Below are positions 25,776-35,279 of a stretch of 64,000 bases of DNA, one piece after another. This DNA comes from Streptomyces eurythermus (GTDB lineage Bacteria > Actinomycetota > Actinomycetes > Streptomycetales > Streptomycetaceae), in the NCBI RefSeq assembly GCF_014649115.1, contig NZ_BMSK01000015.1, forward strand, positions 186,001 through 250,000, in the 5' to 3' direction. The stretch's first letter is position 1; every line of letters starts with the position of its first letter. The notes beneath the pieces are model-generated. The model made no database searches. It saw nothing but the letters and a program-made list of their open reading frames with translations, and had not been told where the DNA came from. Both the position numbers and the translations under genes were made by a program.

Positions 25776-26960
25776 TTAGGCCAACTCCTCCCCCAGCACC
25801 CGCGCCGCCCGCTCCACCTCGCGGAATCCCACATACAGCGGGGTGAAGCCGAAGCGGAGGATGTCCGGGTGCCGGAAGTCGCCCACGACACCACGGGCGA
25901 TCAGGCGCTTCATCACCTCGCCCGCGTCCGGGCAGCGCAGGGCGATCTGGCTGCCCCGCTCCGCGTGCCGCTGCGGAGTCACGCACTCCACCCGGCCGGG
26001 CTCGGTGTACGCGGCCACGCACCGCAGGAAGAAGTCCGTCAGCGCGAGGGACTTGGCACGGACGGCGGTGACGGACACCCCGTCCCACACGTCGAGCGCG
26101 GCCTCCAGCGCCAGCAGGGAGAGGATGTCCGGCGTGCCGACCCGCCCCCGCACGGCGCCCGGCGCCGGGGCGTAGTCGGGGCTCATCCCGAACGGCTCGG
26201 CGTGGGAGTTCCAGCCGGGCAGCGGGGAGTCGAAGCGGTCCTGCAACTCCTCGCGGACGTACAGGTACGCCGGTGAACCCGGGCCCCCGTTCAGGTACTT
26301 GTAGGTGCAGCCGACCGCGAGGTCCACGCCGTGCTCGTCCAGGCCCACCGGCAGCGCGCCCGCGCTGTGGCACAGGTCCCACACCGCGAGGGCGCCGCAG
26401 GCGTGGACCGCGGCCGTGAGCGCCGGCAGGTCGTGCAGCCGGCCGGTGCGGTAGTCGACGTGGTTGAGCAGTACCGCGGCCGTACGGCGGGACAGCGCGC
26501 CGGGCACCTCGGCCGGGGTGACCGGGCGCAGGGTGCGGCCGGTAAGCCGGGCCGCCGAGGCGGCGATGTAGCCGTCCGTGGGGAACGTCGTGGCGTCCAC
26601 GAGGAGTTCGTCACGGTCGTCGCCCGCCATGCGGACCGCCGCGACCAGCGCCTTGAAGACGTTGACGCTGGTCGAGTCGCCCACGACGATCTGGCCGGGC
26701 GCCGCGCCCACCAGCGGGGCGATCCGGTCGCCGACCCGCTCGGGCGCCGTCCACCAGCCGCTCTCCTCCCAGGAGCGGATGCGCAGTTCGCCCCACTCGC
26801 GGCGGACCACGTCGGCCAGCCGGCCGGGGACGTGCGCGGGCAGGGCGCCCAGGGAGTTGCCGTCCAGGTAGACGACGTCGTCGAGGACGAACCGGTCCCG
26901 CAGGGAAGCGAGTTCGTCCTCCGCGTCCAGCTTCTCCGCGTGCAGGGCCAACTCAGACAT
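25776..26960 (-). CDS. kynU: Kynureninase
   Basis: PLP enzyme that cleaves kynurenine to anthranilate and alanine. 394 residues. Key parts: YLDGNSLGALP (31-41), DSTSVNVFKAL at the PLP phosphate, WDLCHSAGALP with Asp195, and Schiff-base Lys221 in CTYKYLNGGPGSP. Its ATG lies eight bases inside the TDO gene, so the two are coupled. The pathway here yields anthranilate from tryptophan; no downstream quinolinate or anthranilate-degrading genes are in the window. Confidence 0.95.
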   Translation of the reverse strand: MSELALHAEKLDAEDELASLRDRFVLDDVVYLDGNSLGALPAHVPGRLADVVRREWGELRIRSWEESGWWTAPERVGDRIAPLVGAAPGQIVVGDSTSVNVFKALVAAVRMAGDDRDELLVDATTFPTDGYIAASAARLTGRTLRPVTPAEVPGALSRRTAAVLLNHVDYRTGRLHDLPALTAAVHACGALAVWDLCHSAGALPVGLDEHGVDLAVGCTYKYLNGGPGSPAYLYVREELQDRFDSPLPGWNSHAEPFGMSPDYAPAPGAVRGRVGTPDILSLLALEAALDVWDGVSVTAVRAKSLALTDFFLRCVAAYTEPGRVECVTPQRHAERGSQIALRCPDAGEVMKRLIARGVVGDFRHPDILRFGFTPLYVGFREVERAARVLGEELA

Positions 26961-27801
26961 GGGACCTCGCCGTCCACAGCTCGGGGAACACGTTCTTGCG
27001 GGCGCGCTTCTCCAGCCAGGCCACTCCGGCGGAGCCGCCCGTGCCGGGCTTGGCGCCCATCGCGCGCCGGGTGGCCACCAGGTGGTCGTTGCGCCAGCGC
27101 CACACCAGCTCGGCCACGTCGGTCAACGCCTCGCCGAGCCGGGCGAGTTCGTCGCTCCCGTCGCCCCCGTAGATCGCGGCCCAGGCGGCCTCCACGGCCT
27201 GGGACGGCTCGTACCGGGCGGAGACGTCCCGGTGCAGCACGGAGTCCGGGATCGGGTGGCCGCGGCGCGCGAGGAGCCGTAGCGCCTCGTCGTACAGGCT
27301 GGGCTCGTGCAGGGCCTTCTCCAGTTCCGCGTGGACGCGCGGGACGCCCTGGTGCGGTACGAGCATGGAGGCGGACTTCTCCCCGAGCAGGAACTCCAGG
27401 CGCCGGTACATCGCCGACTGGAAGCCGGAGCCCTCGCCGAGCGCGCCGCGGTAGGCGTTGAACTGCGCCGGGGTCAGCTGGCCGAGCGGCTTCCAGGAGG
27501 CGTTCAGGGCCTCCAGCTCCCGCACGGAACGTTTCAGCGCGGCGAGCGCGGTCGGTACGTCGTCCGAACGGAGCGCATGGGCGGCCGTCTCCCACTCGTG
27601 CACGATCACGGTGAACCACAGCTCCATGACCTGGGTGGTCACCAGGAAGACCATTTCGCCGGGGTCGTCGGAGAGGGTGTGCTGGAGGTGGGTGAGGACG
27701 TCGGCCTTGACGTAGTCCTCGTACGGCGTCGTCCCCGCGAAATCCAGATTCGGGGTCTCGGGCTCAGCGGCCTGGTGAGGGTGGTGAGCCTGTTGGGACA
27801 T
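26953..27801 (-). CDS. Tryptophan 2,3-dioxygenase
   Basis: Haem enzyme that opens the indole ring to N-formylkynurenine. 282 residues from ATG 27801, which has AGGAG six bases upstream. Recognisable blocks: GEMVFLVTTQVMELWF, AYRGALGEGSGFQSAMYRRLEFLLG, and WRWRNDHLVATRRAMGAKPGTGGS with the haem-ligand His and the Gly/Ser substrate loop. The distal-site His of the common VxHQxYELW motif is Thr here (VTTQVMELW). I believe this is usual in Streptomyces relatives, so it does not argue against activity. First gene of the kynurenine operon. Confidence 0.92.
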   Translation of the reverse strand: MSQQAHHPHQAAEPETPNLDFAGTTPYEDYVKADVLTHLQHTLSDDPGEMVFLVTTQVMELWFTVIVHEWETAAHALRSDDVPTALAALKRSVRELEALNASWKPLGQLTPAQFNAYRGALGEGSGFQSAMYRRLEFLLGEKSASMLVPHQGVPRVHAELEKALHEPSLYDEALRLLARRGHPIPDSVLHRDVSARYEPSQAVEAAWAAIYGGDGSDELARLGEALTDVAELVWRWRNDHLVATRRAMGAKPGTGGSAGVAWLEKRARKNVFPELWTARSHV

Positions 27802-27955
27802 CGCTGTCTCCTGTGTTACTCCGGGTAGCGGTCCGCCCCTGCCGATGCCGGCACGGGGGCCCCGGTCCCCACCCCGCCATCCTCCGCAATGCCCCGGGGG
27901 ACGGCAAGGCCCGCCTGCCGCCAGACGGGCCACACCGGTGACATGCGCCCCGCGG

Positions 27956-28369
27956 TCAGCCCAGGGTCTGGGCCGCCGTCGGCGAGGAGTCCTTCAGGAA
28001 CTGGGAGCAGCGCTCGTACTCCTCCTGCTCGCCGATCGCCTGGGCGGCGCGGGCGAGGGCGTGCAGCGCGCGCAGGAAGCCGCGGTTCGGCTCGTGCTCC
28101 CACGGGACCGGACCGTGGCCCTTCCAGCCGTTGCGGCGCAGGGCGTCCAGGCCGCGGTGGTAGCCGGTACGGGCGTAGGCGTACGACTCCACGACCGAGC
28201 CCCGCTCGAACGCGTCGTCGGCCAGCTGGGCCCAGGCGAGGGACGAGGTGGGGTGCTGGGCGGCGACCTCCGCCGGCGCGGTACCGGCGGCGAGGGCCTC
28301 GCGGGGCTCCGGGTCGTCGGGGAGGTGGGTCGGGGGCGGGCCGCCGAGAAGGTTCTGGTGAATCGTCAT
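27956..28369 (-). CDS. DUF3151 domain protein
   Basis: A 137-residue soluble protein of the actinobacterial DUF3151 family: TSSLAWAQLADDAFERG, YAYARTGYHRGLDALRRNGWKG and PNRGFLRALHALARAAQAIGE are the conserved blocks. Function unknown. CACACT lies six bases before the ATG and no ribosome site is seen, so it may be leaderless. It stands alone between the kynurenine operon and the MFS gene. The 154 bases between TDO and this gene hold no other recognisable element. Confidence 0.85.
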   Translation of the reverse strand: MTIHQNLLGGPPPTHLPDDPEPREALAAGTAPAEVAAQHPTSSLAWAQLADDAFERGSVVESYAYARTGYHRGLDALRRNGWKGHGPVPWEHEPNRGFLRALHALARAAQAIGEQEEYERCSQFLKDSSPTAAQTLG

Positions 28370-28449
28370 GGGTTCAGTGTGTCTCACGGGGGCGTACGGG
28401 GAGTGGGCGGCAGGGGGTACGGGAAGCGGCCGTCCCCACACCTCCCGGC

Positions 28450-29907
28450 CTACCTCTCCCGCCGTCCCCCCTCCAGCGGCGGAGCCGTCACATTGCCGTG
28501 GGTCCGGCATTCCGGGTGGGGGCAGTCCGGGGCCGGGCGGCGGACCAGGGTGAAGGCGAGGACCGCGCCCAGCACCAGCGTCCCCGCGCACAGGAGCATC
28601 GCCCGGTCGAAGGCCGCGTCGAACGCCGCGGGCACCCGGTACGCCTCCGGCCCCATCCCCGCCACCAGCGGCAGCGCCGCCACCGCCACCAGTCCGGCCG
28701 CGCGTGCCGCCGCGTTGTTGATGCCGCTGGCCAGGCCCGCCCGGGCGGTGTCGACGGAGGCGAGCACCGTGGCGGTCAGGGGCGCGACCAGGGTGACCAT
28801 TCCGGCGCCCAGCACCAGCAGCGCGGGCAGCACGTCGGTCGCGTAGTCGGCCCCCTTGCCCACCCGTGGCATCAGCAGCATCGCCGCCGCGCACAGCAGC
28901 GGGCCCACGGTGAGCGGCAGGCGCGGGCCCGTACGGTCGGCCAGGGCGCCGGAGCGGGAGGAGAACAGCAGCATCAGGGCCGTGGTGGGCAGCAGGGCCG
29001 TACCGGCGGCGAGCGGCGAGTAGCCGGCCACCACCTGGAGCTGGAGCGCGACGAGGAAGAAGAAGCCGCCGAAGGCCGCGTACACGCACAGGGTGACCAG
29101 GTTGACCGCCGTGAACTGGCGGGAGGCGAAGATGTCCGGCGGGAGCATCGGGTCGGGGCGGCGGCGCTCCACGTACCCGAAGGCGACCGCCACCGCGAGG
29201 CCCGCCACCGCGGCCGGGAGCACCGCCGGGGAACCCGACGGGGCCTCGATCAGCGCGTACGTCAGCAGGGCGAGGGCCAGCGCGCCCAGGGTGGCGCCGA
29301 GGACGTCGAAGCGGCCGCGGGCGCGGGCGCCGGCGGACTCCGGGACGTGCCGCAGCGCGACCGGCACGCACAGCGCCGCCAGCGGCACGTTGAGCAGGAA
29401 CACCCAGCGCCAGCCGGGCCCGGCCACCAGCCAGCCGCCGAGGAACGGGCCGACGGCCGCGCCGATCCCGCCGAACCCGGACCACAGGCCCACCGCCCGG
29501 CCCCGGTCGTCGGGGTGGAAGGAGGCCTGGATGAGCGCGAGCGAGCCGGGCGTGAGCAGGGCCCCGCCGACGCCTTGCAGGGCCCGCGCGGCGATCAGCA
29601 CCCCGGGTGTCGGGGCCAGGCCGCACAGCAGGGAGGCGAGGGCGAACCACACCACGCCGAGGACGAAGACGCGGCGGCGGCCGTAGCGGTCCCCGAGCGA
29701 GCCGCCGAGCAGGATCAGGCCGGCCAGCGTGACCAGGTAGGCGTTGACGGTCCACTGGAGGGCGGCGAGGCCCGTGTCCAGGTCGCGGCCGATGCGCGGC
29801 AGGGCGACGTTGACGACGGTGGAGTCGAGCATCGCCATGGCGGAGCCGAGGACGGTGGTGAACAGCAGCCACCTGCCCTGGGGCGAGGCCAGCCGGACGT
29901 CGGGCAT
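28450..29907 (-). CDS. MFS drug exporter, DHA2 (14-helix) type
   Basis: 485 residues with about 14 hydrophobic segments. Family motifs: LDSTVVNVALPRIGRDL in helix 1 (motif D1), GSLGDRYGRRRVF (motif A, loop 2-3), RALQGVGGALLTPGSLALI (motif C region) and GLWSGFGGIGAAVGPFLGG. It should export a hydrophobic or cationic compound using the proton gradient. No dedicated regulator is adjacent. ATG 29907 is favoured over 29937 because a TATACC box lies six bases upstream of it. The C-terminal tail has two Cys in a PDCPHPECRTHG stretch, which is uncommon for the family. Confidence 0.9.
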   Translation of the reverse strand: MPDVRLASPQGRWLLFTTVLGSAMAMLDSTVVNVALPRIGRDLDTGLAALQWTVNAYLVTLAGLILLGGSLGDRYGRRRVFVLGVVWFALASLLCGLAPTPGVLIAARALQGVGGALLTPGSLALIQASFHPDDRGRAVGLWSGFGGIGAAVGPFLGGWLVAGPGWRWVFLLNVPLAALCVPVALRHVPESAGARARGRFDVLGATLGALALALLTYALIEAPSGSPAVLPAAVAGLAVAVAFGYVERRRPDPMLPPDIFASRQFTAVNLVTLCVYAAFGGFFFLVALQLQVVAGYSPLAAGTALLPTTALMLLFSSRSGALADRTGPRLPLTVGPLLCAAAMLLMPRVGKGADYATDVLPALLVLGAGMVTLVAPLTATVLASVDTARAGLASGINNAAARAAGLVAVAALPLVAGMGPEAYRVPAAFDAAFDRAMLLCAGTLVLGAVLAFTLVRRPAPDCPHPECRTHGNVTAPPLEGGRRER

Positions 29908-29969
29908 GCCCCAGGTATACAGCGGGCCCGGCGGCAAGGACAGCCGCCGGGCCCACCGCGGGGTACCGC

Positions 29970-30992
29970 TTACTTGATCTTGTTGCCCGCCGAGCGCAGG
30001 TGCTGCGTGGCCTGCACGACGCGCGCGGCCATGCTCGCCTCGGCCAGCTTGCCCCAGGTACGCGGGTCGTAGGCCTTCTTGTTGCCGACCTCGCCGTCGA
30101 CCTTCAGGACGCCGTCGTAGTTCTGGAACATGTGGGCGGCGACCGGGCGGGTGAAGGCGTACTGGGTGTCCGTGTCGATGTTCATCTTCACGACGCCGTT
30201 CTCCAGCGCGGTCAGGATCTCCTGCTCGGTGGAGCCGGAGCCGCCGTGGAAGACGAAGTCGAACGGGGACTCCTTGCCGAACCGGGCGGCGACGCCCTCG
30301 TTCAGCTCCTTCAGCAGCTCGGGACGCAGCACGACGTTGCCCGGCTTGTACACGCCGTGCACATTGCCGAAGGACGCGGCCAGCAGGTAGCGGCCCTTCT
30401 CGCCCAGGCCGAGGGCCTCGGCGGTGCGGATGGCGTCGTCGACGGTGGTGTACAGCTCGTCGTTGATCTCGTGGGTGACGCCGTCCTCCTCACCGCCGGT
30501 GGGGGTGATCTCCACCTCGAGGATGATCTTGGCGGCGCGAGCCTGCTCCAGCAGCTCCTGCGCGATCTCCAGGTTGTCGGCGAGGGTCTCGGCGGAGCCG
30601 TCCCACATGTGCGACTGGAACAGCGGGGTGAGACCGGCGTCGACGCGCTTCTTGGACAGCGCGATCAGCGGACGCACGTACCCGTCGAGCTTGTCCTTCG
30701 GGCAGTGGTCCGTGTGCAGGGCGATGTTGACCGGGTACTTCTCGGCGATGACGTGCGCGAACTCGGCGAGCGCGACCGCGCCGGTCACCATGTCCTTGCT
30801 GTACTGGCCGCCGAGGAACTCCGCGCCGCCGGTCGAGATCTGGACGATGCCGTCGCTCTCGGCCTCCGCGAAGCCGCGCAGCGCCGCGTTCAGGGTCTGC
30901 GTGGAGGTCACGTTGATGGCCGGGTAGGCGAACTTGCCTGCCTTCGCCCGGTCGAGCATCTCGTTGTAGACCTCGGGGGTTGCGATGGGCAT
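29970..30992 (-). CDS. fba: Class II fructose-bisphosphate aldolase
   Basis: Zinc-dependent aldolase of glycolysis/gluconeogenesis. 340 residues. Metal and substrate motifs are intact: NIALHTDHCPKDKLDGYV (Asp and His), EVEITPTGGEEDGV (Glu), SFGNVHGVYKPGNV, FHGGSGS and NIDTDTQYAFT. AAGGAG lies seven bases upstream of the ATG at 30992. It is monocistronic by spacing; the pyrE gene is 141 bases upstream on the same strand. Confidence 0.97.
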   Translation of the reverse strand: MPIATPEVYNEMLDRAKAGKFAYPAINVTSTQTLNAALRGFAEAESDGIVQISTGGAEFLGGQYSKDMVTGAVALAEFAHVIAEKYPVNIALHTDHCPKDKLDGYVRPLIALSKKRVDAGLTPLFQSHMWDGSAETLADNLEIAQELLEQARAAKIILEVEITPTGGEEDGVTHEINDELYTTVDDAIRTAEALGLGEKGRYLLAASFGNVHGVYKPGNVVLRPELLKELNEGVAARFGKESPFDFVFHGGSGSTEQEILTALENGVVKMNIDTDTQYAFTRPVAAHMFQNYDGVLKVDGEVGNKKAYDPRTWGKLAEASMAARVVQATQHLRSAGNKIK

Positions 30993-31133
30993 CTGTCCGC
31001 TCCTTGTGTTGCGGGTAGGGGTTCTGCGTTACGGCCCTGACCTAGACCTGGGGGGCGACATCATCGTCGGCCCCATCTTCCCAGACATGACCCCATGGTC
31101 CAGGCGCCGGTCAAGACCGGAACGTCCGGATCG

Positions 31134-31685
31134 TCAGTCCAGCCCCAGTTCGTCCTTCGAGAAGGCGAAGCGGTAGGGAACACCAGCGCCCGCTTCGATC
31201 TTCTCTGCGGCTCCCGTCGCCCGGTCCACGATCGTGGCGACGGCGACGACCTCCGCGCCGGCCTCCCGCACGGCCTCGACGGCGGTCAGCGGGGAACCGC
31301 CGGTGGTGGAGGTGTCCTCGACCACCAGGACCCGGCGGCCCGCGATGTCCGGGCCCTCGACGCGCCGCTGGAGCCCGTGCGCCTTGGCCGCCTTGCGGAC
31401 CACGAACGCGTCCAGGCGACGGCCGCGCGCGGCGGCGGCGTGCAGCATGGCGGCGGCCACCGGGTCGGCGCCCATGGTGAGCCCGCCGACCGCGTCGAAC
31501 TCCAGGTCCGCGGTCAGGTCCAGCAGCACCTGGCCGACCAGCGGGGCGGCCTCGCCGTCGAGGGTGATGCGGCGCAGGTCGACGTAGTAGTCGGCCTCCA
31601 GACCGGAGGAGAGGGTCACCTTGCCGTGTACCACGGCCTTGTCCTTGATCTGCTGCAGCAGCGCGCCGCGCACGTCGTCCGTCAT
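31134..31685 (-). CDS. pyrE: Orotate phosphoribosyltransferase
   Basis: Makes orotidine monophosphate from orotate and PRPP. 183 residues with the PRPP-binding signature RVLVVEDTSTTGGSP (about 110-124) and a flexible-loop Lys-rich RKAAKAHG. TAAGCT (31693-31698) lies seven bases upstream of the ATG and there is no ribosome site, so it is likely leaderless. The aldose epimerase gene ends ten bases upstream of the ATG, so the pyrE promoter overlaps the end of that gene. Confidence 0.94.
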   Translation of the reverse strand: MTDDVRGALLQQIKDKAVVHGKVTLSSGLEADYYVDLRRITLDGEAAPLVGQVLLDLTADLEFDAVGGLTMGADPVAAAMLHAAAARGRRLDAFVVRKAAKAHGLQRRVEGPDIAGRRVLVVEDTSTTGGSPLTAVEAVREAGAEVVAVATIVDRATGAAEKIEAGAGVPYRFAFSKDELGLD

Positions 31686-31695
31686 GCCGACCAGC

Positions 31696-32484
31696 TTAGA
31701 GCCGGCGCCAGCTCCAGGTCGTACTCGCCTCCAGCGGCTCCAGCGGGGTGACCAGGCGCGGAAGGGTGTTCAGACCGTTGGGCGGGCCGGTCTGCGGTTC
31801 CACGCAGACGGCCTCGGACTGCTCGTCGTAGACCACCACCCACTCCTCGCGGGAGGCCACCTTCAGCTCCAGCCGGTCCGGCCAGGTGAGGGTGACGTCG
31901 ACGCCGCCGGGCATGCCGAAGCAGTCGTCCCAGGGGCCGGGGCGGGGGTCGGTCCGGTTGCCGGTGGGCAGGTGGTCGGCGCCGCGCTCCTCCTGCCAGG
32001 CGGGCGTGAAGTCCAGCCGTACGTCCGCGCCGTCGATGTTCCGGTTGAACCACGGGTGCCAGCCGAGCTGCGCCGGGAAGGAGTCGTCGTACGCCTCCAC
32101 GGACATGGTCAGGGTCAGGCCGTCCTCGGTGAGCGCGACGACCTGGGTGACGCGCCCGGGGTGCGGCCAGGGGTCGGTCAGCTCGTACGTGATCACCGCC
32201 TCGTCCGCCGAAACGCGCGCGGTGCGCCAGGCGCCGTCGCGCGCGGTGCCGTGGATGGCGTGCGGCGGGGAGTTGAGCGGCATCCGGCGGACGGTGCCGC
32301 CGTCCAGGAAGCGGCCGTCGCGGATCCGGCCGCACCAGGGAACCATCGGGAAGCAGCCGTAGCGCGGGCCCTGCCGCAGCAGCTCCAGGGAGCCGACCTT
32401 GAGCCCGCTGATCCGGCCGCCGTTCGCGGGGCTGACGCGCACTTCCGCTTCGCCTGCGGTCAGCGTGATGTCTTCGTTGCTCAC
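31696..32484 (-). CDS. Aldose 1-epimerase family protein
   Basis: A 262-residue galactose-mutarotase-like beta-sandwich protein. Family marks: GGRISGLKVGSLELL at the start, MVPWCGRIRDGRF, PHAIHGTARDGAWR (His of the active site), and LGWHPWFNRNI. The precise sugar is unknown. The start is GTG 32484; TAGTGT (32491-32496) lies six bases upstream and no ribosome site is seen, so it is another leaderless candidate. It lies directly upstream of pyrE. Confidence 0.87.
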   Translation of the reverse strand: MSNEDITLTAGEAEVRVSPANGGRISGLKVGSLELLRQGPRYGCFPMVPWCGRIRDGRFLDGGTVRRMPLNSPPHAIHGTARDGAWRTARVSADEAVITYELTDPWPHPGRVTQVVALTEDGLTLTMSVEAYDDSFPAQLGWHPWFNRNIDGADVRLDFTPAWQEERGADHLPTGNRTDPRPGPWDDCFGMPGGVDVTLTWPDRLELKVASREEWVVVYDEQSEAVCVEPQTGPPNGLNTLPRLVTPLEPLEASTTWSWRRL

Positions 32485-32527
32485 GGCACGACACTACTGG
32501 GGTGCGCGGTGGGTGTGCGGGCGCCGG

Positions 32528-33400
32528 TCAGCGTCGTCTGCGCAGGGCGCGGGTGACCACGATCGCCGAGGCCAGGGCGAGGGCCGCGGCGGGCGCCGCC
32601 CAGCGCAGGGCCGGGTTGCCGACGACGGTCTGGGGGGCGGGCACGGGGGCGTACCGGCCGCGCGGCGGGGCGTGGTCGACCTCCTCGGCGCTGCGCCCGA
32701 TCATCGTCCGCCGCGCGTGCGCGGCCTCGGCGGGCGGCTCCCCGGTGGCGGCGAAGTCCTCGGCGAGCTCGTCGGGGTGGACGGGACCGGTGTCTTCGGT
32801 GCCATCGGTGCCCTCGGCCTCCGCGGTGCCGTCGTCCGCGTCCCCGTCCGGGTCGTCCGCGTCGCGGTCCAGGGAGGGCGGCGGGACCTCGGTGTCGAAG
32901 ACGGAGGGGCGGGGTTCACCCGCCGCCGCGGACTCGTCCGGCACCGGCTCGTCGCCCGCCGACGGCTCCTCCCCCGCCGGCTCCTCCTCCGCCAACGACT
33001 CCAGGAACCGGCTCAGCAGCCTGGTCGTCGCCGAAGTCACCGTCTCCGCCGGGAGTTCCGTGATCCGGCCGGTCGCGGTCGCCGTGCCCTCGGCCGTGAC
33101 CGTGCAGCCGTCCTCGGCGGGCGTGAGGCGCAGGGTCAGGGACAGCTTGACCGAGCCGGTGCCGCGGGCCTCTGTGGCGTCGGCCTCGACACCGTACGTG
33201 CCGTCGGCGCGCGGGGTCACCCGGGCCGTGCCCCGGTAGGTCACGGAGTGCCCGCCGACCCGGAGTTTCAGCCGGCCGGTGAGCGGTTCGGCACCGGCGT
33301 CCTGCTGCAGCCCGGGGACGGCGCGGGCGACGCGAGCGGGGTCGGTCAGGGCGGCGCCGAGCCGGTCGGTGGAAGCCTGGACGAAGACCTGGTGCTCCAT
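32528..33400 (-). CDS. SRPBCC (CoxG-like) protein with C-terminal membrane anchor
   Basis: 290 residues. The first 145 form a START/SRPBCC fold like carbon monoxide dehydrogenase subunit G (EHQVFVQASTDRLGAALTDPARVARAVPG is the typical opening). The middle (150-240) is very acidic and Pro-rich, and a single helix near the end (WAAPAAALALASAIVVTRAL) is capped by RRRR, indicating a C-tail anchor. No molybdenum hydroxylase genes are nearby, so the cargo is unknown. ATG 33400 has TAGGCT eight bases upstream. Confidence 0.8.
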   Translation of the reverse strand: MEHQVFVQASTDRLGAALTDPARVARAVPGLQQDAGAEPLTGRLKLRVGGHSVTYRGTARVTPRADGTYGVEADATEARGTGSVKLSLTLRLTPAEDGCTVTAEGTATATGRITELPAETVTSATTRLLSRFLESLAEEEPAGEEPSAGDEPVPDESAAAGEPRPSVFDTEVPPPSLDRDADDPDGDADDGTAEAEGTDGTEDTGPVHPDELAEDFAATGEPPAEAAHARRTMIGRSAEEVDHAPPRGRYAPVPAPQTVVGNPALRWAAPAAALALASAIVVTRALRRRR

Positions 33401-33533
33401 GGTCCGGGAGCCTACCCACTCGTGGCCGGAACTCACCCGGGCATGCTGACCGCTCCGCGCCCGGCCCCCCGTTGGCCCACGCGCCCACCGCCCGCCCGGC
33501 GGGAGGCCGGCCGCCGGCCTCCCGGGACGGCGC

Positions 33534-35168
33534 TCAGTACCGGGGCCGTACCAGCGTGGAGGCCCGCAGCCCGTCGATCCGGGTGCGGTCGGCGGCGCGC
33601 GCGTCCGCCGTCAGCCGGGCCTGGGTCAGTGTGTCCGGCCGCCAGGTGCCCAGCCGCAGGGGTGGCGGGGTGGGGCCGGGGGCCGCCAGCAGGAAGCCCC
33701 AGTCGTGCGGGGCCCGGGTGGCGCCCGGCGAGCGGTCGGGGCCGGCCGCGAAGCCGCTGTCGTGGCCCGGCACCCGGTACGGGGAGACGCCGAAGCCGGC
33801 CGCGCGGAGGGTCGCGGCGACGGTCCAGTAGGCGCGCGGCCGGGCGGCGACGGGACCGGCGTGCACCACCAGGCGGCCGTGCGGGGCCAGCACCCGGCGG
33901 GCCAGGCCGTAGAACTCCTGGGAGTACAGCTTGGCGCTGGCGGTGATGCCGGGATCGGGCAGGTCGGCGATCACGACGTCGTACGCCCGTCCGCGCGTCC
34001 CGCGCAGCCAGGCGAGCGCGTCGGCGGTGGTGACGTGGACGCGCGGGTCGGCGAGGGCGTGCGCGTTGAGGGCGGCGAGACCGGGGTCGTGGCGGGCCAG
34101 CTCCACCAGGGCCGGGTCCAGTTCGACGAGGTCGAGGCGGTGGACGTCGCGGTGGCGCAGCACCTCGCGGGCGGCCAGCGCGTCGCCGCCGCCGAGGATC
34201 AGCACGCGCGCGTGCGGGCCGGACAGCGCCGGGTGGACCAGGGCCTCGTGGTAGCGGCGCTCGTCGCGGCCGCCGACGCGGAGCCGGCCGTCCAGGAAGA
34301 GGTCGAGGGGCCGGCCGTGGGTGCCGCCGGCCAGGACGATCTCCTGCACACCGGTCCGCACGGCCACCCGGACGTCCCCGCCGTACACGGCGTGCCGGGC
34401 GGCCCGCTCGAAGTCGCCGGCGAGGGCGGCGGCGCAGGCGAGGACACCGAGGACGGCGAGCCCGGTGAGCAGCAGCAGCCGGCGGGCGCGGCGGCCGAGG
34501 TCGCGCCGGAACAGGCCGAGGACCAAGGCGCCGCCCGCGACCACGTTGACCGTGCCGGTCAGCAGCGCGCCGGTCAGCTGGCCGAGGAACGGCAGGAGCA
34601 GGAAGGGAAAGGCGAGGCCGCCGACCAGGGCGCCGACGTAGTCCGCGGCGAACAGGTCGGCCACCGCGCCGCCCGCGTCCTGCCGCCGGATGCGCTGGAT
34701 CAGTTCCATCAGCAGCGGCACCTCGGCGCCGATGAGCAGGCCGATGGCCAGGGAGAAGACGACGAGCAGGCAGCGCGGTCCGGCGGCCCAGAGCCCGCCC
34801 CAGCCGGCGGTCCAGGCGAACACGGCGTACAGCGCCATGGCGCTGCATCCGCCGACCAGGGCGAGGGCGGCCTCCACCGCGACGAAGCCGGCCGCCGCGT
34901 GGCGGCGCAGCCGTTTGGCGCCGAGGGAGCCGATGCCCATGGCGAACACCATCACGGACAGCACCACGGACGCCTCGGTGACCGAGTCACCCATCAAGTA
35001 CGAGGCGAACGCCACGAGTTCGAGTTCGTACACAAGTCCGCAGGCCGCGCAGACGAAGACGCACGCGAGGACCAGGAACCGCCCGGTGCCGGGCCGGACG
35101 GGCAGCCGTGCGGGGCTCGTCCAGGAGGGCGGGGCGCCCGGGGGCGCGGGGGCGTGCGGTTCGATCAC
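33534..35168 (-). CDS. Membrane spermidine-synthase-like protein
   Basis: 544 residues: an N-terminal membrane domain with about seven helices (30-250) and a C-terminal aminopropyltransferase-like methyltransferase fold (about 255-500) with LILGGGDALAAREVLRH, a ribose-binding LDLVELDPALVELAR and ADLPDPGITASAKLYSQEFY. This two-part architecture is a known bacterial family, usually next to a DUF2617 gene as here. Polyamine substrate is inferred only. GTG 35168 has TAACGT six bases upstream (35175-35180). Confidence 0.87.
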   Translation of the reverse strand: MIEPHAPAPPGAPPSWTSPARLPVRPGTGRFLVLACVFVCAACGLVYELELVAFASYLMGDSVTEASVVLSVMVFAMGIGSLGAKRLRRHAAAGFVAVEAALALVGGCSAMALYAVFAWTAGWGGLWAAGPRCLLVVFSLAIGLLIGAEVPLLMELIQRIRRQDAGGAVADLFAADYVGALVGGLAFPFLLLPFLGQLTGALLTGTVNVVAGGALVLGLFRRDLGRRARRLLLLTGLAVLGVLACAAALAGDFERAARHAVYGGDVRVAVRTGVQEIVLAGGTHGRPLDLFLDGRLRVGGRDERRYHEALVHPALSGPHARVLILGGGDALAAREVLRHRDVHRLDLVELDPALVELARHDPGLAALNAHALADPRVHVTTADALAWLRGTRGRAYDVVIADLPDPGITASAKLYSQEFYGLARRVLAPHGRLVVHAGPVAARPRAYWTVAATLRAAGFGVSPYRVPGHDSGFAAGPDRSPGATRAPHDWGFLLAAPGPTPPPLRLGTWRPDTLTQARLTADARAADRTRIDGLRASTLVRPRY

Positions 35169-35279
35169 GCTGCGACGTTACGTCACATCCCGGGTACGCT
35201 TCGTCACCCACACGTGTGGATCTGGGGGCGGTTGACGCATTGCGGGTTTATGTCGCCGGAAAAGGCATAGACCCGGCGC

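Noticed and set aside
27956..29956. Single 666-codon protein joining DUF3151 and the MFS region
   Set aside because: The DUF3151 protein starts at ATG 28369; upstream part of that frame is antisense-like shadow of the MFS gene, which is in another frame.
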